A DNA stretch of 64,000 nucleotides, from positions 372,001 to 436,000 of the forward strand of contig JADJWL010000004.1 in the NCBI GenBank assembly GCA_016716385.1, in the 5' to 3' direction. The translations under genes were made by a program, and so were the position numbers. The DNA comes from Bryobacterales bacterium (GTDB lineage: Bacteria > Acidobacteriota > Terriglobia > Bryobacterales > Bryobacteraceae). Under the pieces are notes generated by a model. It was given only the letters and a program-made list of their open reading frames with translations. It was not told the DNA's origin and searched no databases. Below, in pieces: positions 36,851-43,776 of this stretch; the stretch's first letter is position 1; every line of letters begins with the position of its first letter.

Positions 36851-38073
36851 GCCTTCCGCGAGAAGATCTCCTTGAGTCGCCGGGCGGCGATCTTTTCGTC
36901 GCCGGGGTCGTTCATGAAGACCGTCATCTCGATGCCTTGCTTCCTGCCCCGTCCGACGGCGATGCGCGGCTCGCCATCGCGCAATTGCTGCGTCACCTGC
37001 GCCGTCGTCAGCCCGAGCGCGTTCTCATCCCAGGTCACGTGGACGCGATGGACGCGGCGGGTGCGATCGAAAGGCGTCTTCTCCGCGCTCAGTCCCTTGA
37101 TCTTGCGGCATTGCGAGATGAGGAAGTCGGCCTGCTGCGCGGACTGCCGGTCGACCTCGTCGAAATCGAGCTTGGCATAGCGTTCGGCGGCGAGCCATGC
37201 CCCGACGACTTCCTCACGGCCGACTTTCATCGGGCGGCCGAGCGAGTCCGAGTGCGGGCTGGAATTGAGCCAGGCGGCGCGGACCAGGTCCTTGCGGCCG
37301 GCGAGAATGCCCGAACACTGCGGTCCGCGCATGTGCTTGCCGCCGGACACGCAGATCATATCGACCTTCATCGCCGCCAGTTTGCGCAGGTTCTCCCACG
37401 GGGGCAGCATGTTGGCGGCGTCGACCATTACGGGGAAGCCCGTGCGGTGCGCCACCTTGAGGCAGTCCTCCAGCGAGATCGGAGTGACGACGTCGTAATC
37501 GTGACTCGTGCCGCCGAGGAAGTAGAGCATCGCCGTGTTGGATCCCGCGGCCCGCTCCAATTCTTCGAGCGAACTCACTTCAACGATCTTGACTCCCGCA
37601 TTCCGCACCGCATGGTCGTACCCGTTGCGGTGGACCTTTTGGATGATGACCTCGGTCTTCATGCCCGTGAGGTCCGGGAGCCGCTTGATTTTGGCCGGGT
37701 CGTCGCCGGCGAGCGCGGCGCACGTCCCGATGGAGATCGCGCCGGCGCAGCCGCTGGTGACCATCGCGGCCGGCGCGCCCATCAGCGCGGCGATCCGCTC
37801 GCCGACCTTTTCCTGCAATTCTTCGAGCACGATATAGTCGCGCGAGGCTTCAGCCATCGCATCGTGAATATCGGGCCAAATCTTGGACGCGCCGATGGTG
37901 GTGTGGGTCCCGACGAGGTTGATCAGCGGACGGATGCCGAGTTCGGCATAGAGCCTGCCGGGCTTGAGGTCGAGTTTGGTGGAGGCCGCGCCGAGCTTGT
38001 TCCAGGGCCACGCCGAAAACAGCGAACCCAGCCCGGCGCCGCGCAGAAGACTACGCCTGGTCGCGGAAAACAT
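36847..38073 (-). CDS. SelA-like PLP enzyme with Tat leader
   Basis: A 408-residue paralogue of the PLP enzyme at 10044-11666. The likely Schiff-base lysine is K246 in CVSGGKHMRGPQCSG. The leader TRRSLLRGAGLGSLFSA has the twin-arginine form. GIRPLINLVGTHTTIGAS and TSGCAGAISIG are conserved with the paralogue; the C-terminal extension is missing. The ATG at 38073 is selected because it places the arginines six residues in. Related cytoplasmic enzymes are aldolase/ammonia-lyase-like; a periplasmic role here is inference. Confidence 0.85.
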   Translation of the reverse strand: MFSATRRSLLRGAGLGSLFSAWPWNKLGAASTKLDLKPGRLYAELGIRPLINLVGTHTTIGASKIWPDIHDAMAEASRDYIVLEELQEKVGERIAALMGAPAAMVTSGCAGAISIGTCAALAGDDPAKIKRLPDLTGMKTEVIIQKVHRNGYDHAVRNAGVKIVEVSSLEELERAAGSNTAMLYFLGGTSHDYDVVTPISLEDCLKVAHRTGFPVMVDAANMLPPWENLRKLAAMKVDMICVSGGKHMRGPQCSGILAGRKDLVRAAWLNSSPHSDSLGRPMKVGREEVVGAWLAAERYAKLDFDEVDRQSAQQADFLISQCRKIKGLSAEKTPFDRTRRVHRVHVTWDENALGLTTAQVTQQLRDGEPRIAVGRGRKQGIEMTVFMNDPGDEKIAARRLKEIFSRKA

Positions 38074-38167
38074 AATGCCCGGATGATACCAAACCGCGGG
38101 CGCACTCGATCCAGACCGGGCCAACTCCGTGGTATCACAAGGGGATGACATTTCCCGGGAGTTTGTC

Positions 38168-39712
38168 GTGACCGCGGCGCAGCAGGCTGCTCGATGGCTG
38201 AAAGGTGCGGGCGTGGAATGGATTGCCACGCTCTGCGGGCACGGACTCGACCCGTTGTTTGCCGCTGCCCGCGACGCAGGGTTGCGGCTCATCGACGCGC
38301 GCAACGAACAGACCGCGGCTTATATCGCCGATACCGCGGGCAGGCTGACCGGACGTCCGGGCGTGTGCGCGGTGTCGAGCGGGCTTGCGCACGTGAACGC
38401 GCTGTCCGGCGTCGCCAACGCCTGGTTCGACGGCGCGCCGATGCTGCTGATCTCCGGCTCGGCGGCGGTCGAAACGGCCGGGATGGGCCATTTCCAGGAT
38501 CTCGACCAGGTGGCGCTGGCCCGTCCGATCACCCGCTACGCGCGGGTCATCGACTGTGCCAGCCGCACCACGCACATCCTGAACGAAGCGTGGGAGGCCG
38601 CTTGCGGTCCCGTGCCCGGTCCGGTTCACCTCACGTTTCCGATGGACATCCAGAACGCAGAAGTGCGCACGGCGATTGCGCCAGTGAGCATCCCGCGCGG
38701 AGCGGCGGCCGACGATCCGGCCGAGGCAGCCGGAGCGCTCGCCCGTGCGGAGCGTCCGCTGCTGATCGCGGGTAGCGGCTTGCACTATTCAGGGCACGGC
38801 GCGGCGCTGCTGCGATTCGCCGAAGCGCAGTCCATTCCAGTGGTCACGCCGATCTGGGACCGGGGCGTCGTGCCCGGGCCTTCACCTGTGTTTCAAGGAG
38901 TACTGGGCGCAGCAACTGGCGGTCCCCGCCTACTGCCCGACGCGGATTGCATGGTGCTCGCCGGCGCCGTCAACGACTACCGCACCGGCTACCTGCAGCC
39001 CGATGCCCTCGCCGTCGGCGTCCGGGTGGTCAGTTGCGATCTTGGATGGAACGAAATGGCCGCGGCGTACGATCAGGCCGGCGGCAGGCCTCACACGGCG
39101 TGGCTGGCTGAAGCGCGCCGCCGCCGCGACGCGCACATCGCGGCGGTCCGCCAGCGCGGCGCCGAACAGGCTCAGGCCGGACAGCACGCCATCGACCTGA
39201 TGGACGCCCTCGAAGCGACGCTCTCCGACGACGCGATGCTGCTCATCGATGGCGGCAGCATCGGCCAATGGGCGCACCAACTGCTTGCCACCCGCTACCC
39301 CGGTCACTGGCTCACGTGCGGGCGCAGCGGAGTGGTCGGCTGGGGCTTGGGCGGCGCGATGGGCGCGCGCCTTGTGTATCCGGAGCGCCCCGTGGTGCTG
39401 CTGTCCGGCGACGGCTCGTTCACCTTCAACGTCGCCGAGATCGAGTGCGCCGTGCGGCAGTCGCTGCACTTCGTCGCCATCGTGGCTGACGATCTCGGAT
39501 GGGGCATCACCCGGCTCGGGCATGTCCGCCAGTTCGGTTCGCCGATATCGAGTTCGCTCGGACCCATCGCATTCGACCAGCTTGCCGTGTCCCTGGGCGC
39601 GCGCGGGCAGCGTGTTGAACGGCGCGAGGAACTGGCTCCGGCGATTGCCGCCGCCATGCGGGAACCCGCGGTCACCGTGCTTCACGTCCCCATCGTCGGA
39701 GGCAATCCGTAA
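38168..39712 (+). CDS. thiamine-pyrophosphate-dependent enzyme, acetolactate-synthase-like
   Basis: A TPP enzyme of about 514 residues with the three usual domains. The activating glutamate lies in IDARNEQTAAYIAD. GRSGVVGWGLGGAMGA and VLLSGDGSFTFN form the TPP/Mg site, but the usual terminal NN is replaced by VADDLGWG. The family includes acetolactate synthase, benzoylformate decarboxylase and oxalyl-CoA decarboxylase; the exact one is unclear. The GTG at 38168 has CGGGAG six bases upstream; a GTG at 38129 would add 13 residues. The CehA-like gene begins at once after the stop. Confidence 0.82.
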   Translation: MTAAQQAARWLKGAGVEWIATLCGHGLDPLFAAARDAGLRLIDARNEQTAAYIADTAGRLTGRPGVCAVSSGLAHVNALSGVANAWFDGAPMLLISGSAAVETAGMGHFQDLDQVALARPITRYARVIDCASRTTHILNEAWEAACGPVPGPVHLTFPMDIQNAEVRTAIAPVSIPRGAAADDPAEAAGALARAERPLLIAGSGLHYSGHGAALLRFAEAQSIPVVTPIWDRGVVPGPSPVFQGVLGAATGGPRLLPDADCMVLAGAVNDYRTGYLQPDALAVGVRVVSCDLGWNEMAAAYDQAGGRPHTAWLAEARRRRDAHIAAVRQRGAEQAQAGQHAIDLMDALEATLSDDAMLLIDGGSIGQWAHQLLATRYPGHWLTCGRSGVVGWGLGGAMGARLVYPERPVVLLSGDGSFTFNVAEIECAVRQSLHFVAIVADDLGWGITRLGHVRQFGSPISSSLGPIAFDQLAVSLGARGQRVERREELAPAIAAAMREPAVTVLHVPIVGGNP

Positions 39713-41248
39713 ATGCGCGCGGTCCTCTTTCTCTCGTTCGTGCTGGCGGTGGCCTGGGCGCAGTACCAGGAGGCGGGCGCGCCGGAGGAAGTGGGCCGCG
39801 TCGAAGTCGTCACCGAGCCGCGCATGCCCGTGCGGCTCTATCTGTTCAAGGACGACCGCCCATTCCGGCTCAGTCCGGTGGACGCAATGATGCCGCTGCG
39901 CGTCGACTCGTTTTACCGGGAGCGACTCTGGACGCGGTCCGCGGATCCGCGCACGCTCGAGGTCACCTGCCTCGACGCGTCGCATTTCTTTCTGCTGAAA
40001 GGCTCGGCGGAGTACGCCCTCCCCGCCGGTTCGTACAGGCTCGAATCCTATCGCGGCCACTTCTACGAGCCCGCCGCGGAAGAGTTCTTCGTGCGCGCGG
40101 GTCAGACGACCAAGGTCGTTCTTCGGATGAAGAACTGGCTCGGGGAGGAAGCCCGGCAGTGGCTCGCGGGAGACGACCATATCCACCTGATGCGCGACCG
40201 CGGCGATGACGCCACCTATCTCGACTGGCTGGCCGCCGAAGATCTGTCCGTAGGCAACTTCTTACAGTTGCAGCGGCAGGCGGACGCTGCCGTGCAATAC
40301 GGCTTCGGTCCGGAGGCGGAGGCGCGGCGTCCGGGCTACTCGATCCGCTCCGGGCACGAGTCCCGCAGCGAGTTTTTCGGGCACGTCAATCTGCTCGGCG
40401 GAAACCGGATGGTCCGGCCGCTCAGCACCGGTACGATGTATGCGAATACGGCGCACACATGGCCTCATCCGGCGCTGCTATTCGCCGAGGGACGCAAACT
40501 CGGCGCTCTCACCGGCTACGCGCATTTCCACGGGTCGATGCCGAACTCGACGCAGCTCATGGACCTGGCTCTCGGGAACATCGATTTCCTCGAAGTCTTC
40601 CAGTTCGGCGTGCTGAAGACCGAGGCCTGGTACGAATTGTTGAACGCCGGGCTCCGGATCACGGGAATCGCGGGAAGCGACTTCCCTGTGTATTTGAACC
40701 GCTTCCGGCAATGGCCGCGGTATGTGCCGCTCCTGGGTCCGGAGCGTGCGCTCGTGCGGGCGTCCGGCGACGGATCGGCGTATCAACAGTGGGCGGCGGG
40801 TATCCGTAAGGGAGAGGTTACGGTTACGAACGGACCCTTCGTCGCCATGACTGTGGAAGGTGGACGCATCGCGGCGAAAGCGAAGTTCTTCCGGCCGCTG
40901 GAGTCACTCGAGATCGTCGCGAACGGGGCCGTGATCGCGCGCGCCGGCGGCGATGGGTCGACGCTGCGTCTGGCCGTCTCGGTAGCGATCCCTCAAGGCA
41001 GGCCTGTCTGGGTCGCGGCACGCGCCGCCGGACAGCGCAAGGAAAGCGAACCCGAGTTGCAGGCGCATACGAATCCGGTCTACTTCGGCGAGGGCGTGCC
41101 CGTTCCCGCGGCGCGGGAGCGTCTGGCGCAGCAATGGGAACGGCAGGCCAACTGGTACCGGACAGGGCCGCTCAACTTCCCCGGCACGCGGGAACGCGAG
41201 CAGTTCTTCGCTCAGGCCGACGAAGCTCTGCGGGTGTTGCGGCGCTGA
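39713..41248 (+). CDS. CehA/McbA-type metallohydrolase (PHP domain), exported
   Basis: A 511-residue protein with a Sec leader (VLFLSFVLAVAWAQ), a beta-rich N-terminal region and a PHP-type metal site: GDDHIHLMRD, YAHFHGS and GIAGSDFP. This is the CehA/McbA family, which includes carbamate-insecticide hydrolases, but most members have unknown substrates. The ATG directly follows the TPP-enzyme stop (TAAATG), so they are co-expressed. It ends against the convergent phnX gene. Confidence 0.85.
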   Translation: MRAVLFLSFVLAVAWAQYQEAGAPEEVGRVEVVTEPRMPVRLYLFKDDRPFRLSPVDAMMPLRVDSFYRERLWTRSADPRTLEVTCLDASHFFLLKGSAEYALPAGSYRLESYRGHFYEPAAEEFFVRAGQTTKVVLRMKNWLGEEARQWLAGDDHIHLMRDRGDDATYLDWLAAEDLSVGNFLQLQRQADAAVQYGFGPEAEARRPGYSIRSGHESRSEFFGHVNLLGGNRMVRPLSTGTMYANTAHTWPHPALLFAEGRKLGALTGYAHFHGSMPNSTQLMDLALGNIDFLEVFQFGVLKTEAWYELLNAGLRITGIAGSDFPVYLNRFRQWPRYVPLLGPERALVRASGDGSAYQQWAAGIRKGEVTVTNGPFVAMTVEGGRIAAKAKFFRPLESLEIVANGAVIARAGGDGSTLRLAVSVAIPQGRPVWVAARAAGQRKESEPELQAHTNPVYFGEGVPVPAARERLAQQWERQANWYRTGPLNFPGTREREQFFAQADEALRVLRR

Positions 41249-42052
41249 CTACGGCCGCTCTCCAGCGGCGCCCCGGCGTTCGACCTCTTCGATCGCCCGC
41301 GAGAGATCGGCGATGGTTTCGATCACAGTGTGCGCGCCCGCGGCGCGCAACGTCGCCGCCGCATGCTCCATCCGCCGGATGCGCTCGTCCGCAGGCAGAG
41401 CGTCCACTTCTTCCTTGGACAGCCCGACCTCGTTGCCCGTCAGCGTCACGCCGACCGCCCACATCCCGGCGTTGCGCCCTTCCTGCATGTCGACGACGGT
41501 GTCGCCTACTTTGACGCACCGCGCCATCGGGTAGGCGTCGAGCAGCATCGCGGCGCGAAGGGCAAGCCACGGCGCCGGACGTCCACCGGGCACGTCGTCC
41601 GGCACAACGATGCACTCCGGTTCGTACCCCTGGCGCGCGGCTTCGGCAGCCAGCGGCTTCATCAGGCTGCGGGCGTAGCCGGTGCCGGACCCAACGCGGA
41701 TGTCGTTCGAACGCAGCCACTGCATCAACTCCGGGACGCCGTCGATCACGCGGGCGTGGGCAAGGATGGATTCCTGCTGAATCGCTGCGAACCCAGTGAA
41801 TACCTTGTCGACGGTTGCTTCGTCCGGCAGGTATCCGTGAACCGTCCGCCACGCTTCGGCCACGTCGCGATCTCCCATCATCAGGCGCAGGTGGTCCTTC
41901 TTCGCCGCGCCCATCGGACGCCGCGCCTGCTGCTCGGTGACGTGGACTCCCTGGGTGCGGAATAGCTCGACGAACGCGGTCACCGGTGCGCGGCTCCCGT
42001 AATCCACCGTGGTGCCGGCCCAATCCAGGATCACTGCGCGTGTGACGTGCAT
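41249..42052 (-). CDS. phnX: phosphonoacetaldehyde hydrolase (phosphonatase)
   Basis: A 267-residue HAD enzyme that splits phosphonoacetaldehyde into acetaldehyde and phosphate. The nucleophile is in LDWAGTTVDYGSRAPV. The Schiff-base lysine lies in PMGAAKKDHLR, the feature that sets phosphonatases apart from other HADs. VGSGTGYARSLM, GRPAPWLALRA and VKVGDTVVDMQEGRNAGMW match along the length. The usual partner, 2-aminoethylphosphonate transaminase (PhnW), is not in the window. It is divergent from the pentaheme cytochrome gene with 24 bases between the two starts. Confidence 0.93.
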   Translation of the reverse strand: MHVTRAVILDWAGTTVDYGSRAPVTAFVELFRTQGVHVTEQQARRPMGAAKKDHLRLMMGDRDVAEAWRTVHGYLPDEATVDKVFTGFAAIQQESILAHARVIDGVPELMQWLRSNDIRVGSGTGYARSLMKPLAAEAARQGYEPECIVVPDDVPGGRPAPWLALRAAMLLDAYPMARCVKVGDTVVDMQEGRNAGMWAVGVTLTGNEVGLSKEEVDALPADERIRRMEHAAATLRAAGAHTVIETIADLSRAIEEVERRGAAGERP

Positions 42053-42056
42053 GTCA

Positions 42057-42078
42057 ATGATAGGATAACGCCTATCAT
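42057..42078. promoter_or_regulatory. 8-bp perfect inverted repeat in a 24-base divergent gap
   Basis: ATGATAGG and CCTATCAT are perfect mirror arms around ATAACG. The site covers the whole interval between the phnX and cytochrome starts, including a -10-like TAGGAT and the first two bases of the cytochrome ATG. It is operator-like and could control both genes. Confidence 0.5.
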
Positions 42079-42568
42079 GGGTTGGTTGTTCCTTCTGGCG
42101 CTGGCGGCTTCGGCCGCCGGATTGCCCGACCTTTCCACGCCTCGCGCCGCGCCGGAGCAACCCCTTCCATTCAGCCACAAGCAGCATTCCGAGGTTGGAT
42201 TGAAGTGCGCGCAGTGCCACCCGATCCCGGAGCCGGGCGATTTCGCCACCCTGCCCAAGACCGAGATCTGCATGGCGTGTCATAAAGCGGTCAAGAAGGA
42301 CAGCCCGCACATCCTGAAGCTCGCGGCCTGGCACGAACAGGGCGAACGGATCCGGTGGGCGCCGGTCTATCGCATCCCGGACTGGGTATCGTTCAGCCAC
42401 CAGCGGCACACCGCCGTGAAGGATGTCACCTGCGGGTCCTGCCACGGTCCCGTCGCCACGCGGGACGTCCTGCAGCGCGAGAAGAACCTCTCCATGGCCG
42501 CCTGCATGAGTTGCCATCGCGCCACCGGCGCATCGAACGACTGTGTACTTTGCCACGATCAGAGGTGA
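42077..42568 (+). CDS. pentaheme cytochrome c (cytochrome c3/c7-like)
   Basis: A 163-residue exported cytochrome with a leader (MGWLFLLALAASAAG). Five CXXCH sites are visible: CAQCH (44-48), CMACH (65-69), CGSCH (119-123), CMSCH (143-147) and CVLCH (156-160). Free histidines in PFSHKQH and VSFSHQRH can serve as distal ligands. The layout resembles small c3/c7-type electron carriers. The FMN oxidase gene begins eight bases after its stop, suggesting electron transfer from that enzyme. Confidence 0.88.
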   Translation: MGWLFLLALAASAAGLPDLSTPRAAPEQPLPFSHKQHSEVGLKCAQCHPIPEPGDFATLPKTEICMACHKAVKKDSPHILKLAAWHEQGERIRWAPVYRIPDWVSFSHQRHTAVKDVTCGSCHGPVATRDVLQREKNLSMAACMSCHRATGASNDCVLCHDQR

Positions 42569-42576
42569 TTGACACC

Positions 42577-43776
42577 ATGACACGACGTGAAGCCGCCGCG
42601 GCATTCTTCGGTATGGTGGCGGGTTCTCCGCTCCTGCCCCGCGAAGTCCGCGCCCAGATAGACCAGCCGTATCAGCACGGCTACATCCCGCCGCTCGAAG
42701 ACCTGGTGAACATCTTCGAGTTCGACCCGATCTGCCGCATGCGGCTGCCGAAGCAGAACTACGACTACATCGCCACCGGCGTCGACAACGAATGGTCCCT
42801 GCGTCGCAACCGCGAGGCCTTCGATAAGATCACCTTCCGCCCGCGGATGCTCGTGAACGCGAGCGACCTGGACCTGTCGCTCGACCTGTTCGGGACGAAG
42901 CTTAGCTTTCCCGTCCTGATTGCCCCGACGGCGGGCCATGGACTGGCGCATCCGGACGGCGAACTGGCCACCGCAGGCGGCGCGGCGGCGCTAGAAACGG
43001 TGCTTATCCTGAGCACGAATTCGAGCCATCCCTACGAGAAGGTCGTTGAGGCGACCAAATTCCCGAAGTGGTTCCAACTCTACCCGGGGCCCGATCTCGA
43101 AGGCACCTGGGACAGGCTGGACCGAGTCGCCTCGCTCGGGTTCAAGGTCCTGGTGCTGACCGTCGATGCCGGCTATAGTGCGCGCCGGGAACGGCTGATG
43201 CGCAATCGTATCCGCCCAGCCGTTCCTGCGCCGGCGTCTACCGGCGCGAGACGCCGGCGTACCCGTGAGGAGGAGCCCGAAGTTCCCAGCAGGCCGAAGT
43301 TCTACGGACTGGGCACCACCCTCATGCACCAGCTTGACTGGAACTTCTTCGACGAACTGAAGAAGCGCTGGAACGGCCCGGTACTGGTGAAAGGCATCCT
43401 GACTGGTGAAGACGGCGATCTGGCAGCTCGCCACGGAGCCGACGGGGTGATCGTGTCCAATCACGGCGCACGCTACTTGGAATACGCGCCGTCGACCATC
43501 GAAGTCCTGCCGGAGATCGTGGACGCAGTACAGGGACGTTTGCCGGTGCTGATCGACGGCGGCTTCCGCCGGGGGACCGATGTGCTGAAAGCCCTGGCTA
43601 TCGGCGCGACCGCGGTCTGCGTCGGACGCCCGCCGCTTTGGGGACTCGGCGCTTACGGCGAGCCTGGCGTCAAGCGCGTTCTCGAACTGCTGCGGACGGA
43701 ACTGGCGTTGGCGATGGGGCTGTGCGGGCGGCGCAACCTCAAGTCGATTGACCGCTCCGTGCTCCGGATGGGCTGA
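42577..43776 (+). CDS. FMN-dependent alpha-hydroxy-acid oxidase/dehydrogenase with Tat-like leader
   Basis: A 399-residue TIM-barrel flavoenzyme of the glycolate oxidase / lactate dehydrogenase / lactate monooxygenase group. VLIAPTAGHGLAHPDGE, VLVLTVDAGYSARRE, the proton-abstracting histidine in VSNHGARYLEYAPS and VLIDGGFRRGTDV are all present. The usual GGRQLD reads GARYLE. The N-terminus MTRREAAAAFFGMVAGS looks like a twin-arginine leader, which is uncommon for this family. With the pentaheme cytochrome just upstream it may be a periplasmic hydroxy-acid dehydrogenase (inference). Its end overlaps the convergent glycosyltransferase gene by 38 bases. Confidence 0.85.
   Translation: MTRREAAAAFFGMVAGSPLLPREVRAQIDQPYQHGYIPPLEDLVNIFEFDPICRMRLPKQNYDYIATGVDNEWSLRRNREAFDKITFRPRMLVNASDLDLSLDLFGTKLSFPVLIAPTAGHGLAHPDGELATAGGAAALETVLILSTNSSHPYEKVVEATKFPKWFQLYPGPDLEGTWDRLDRVASLGFKVLVLTVDAGYSARRERLMRNRIRPAVPAPASTGARRRRTREEEPEVPSRPKFYGLGTTLMHQLDWNFFDELKKRWNGPVLVKGILTGEDGDLAARHGADGVIVSNHGARYLEYAPSTIEVLPEIVDAVQGRLPVLIDGGFRRGTDVLKALAIGATAVCVGRPPLWGLGAYGEPGVKRVLELLRTELALAMGLCGRRNLKSIDRSVLRMG

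Noticed and set aside
38129..38167. Longer start of the TPP enzyme at GTG 38129
   Set aside because: No ribosome site precedes it, while the GTG at 38168 has CGGGAG at six bases and begins at the usual family start. Not fully excluded.
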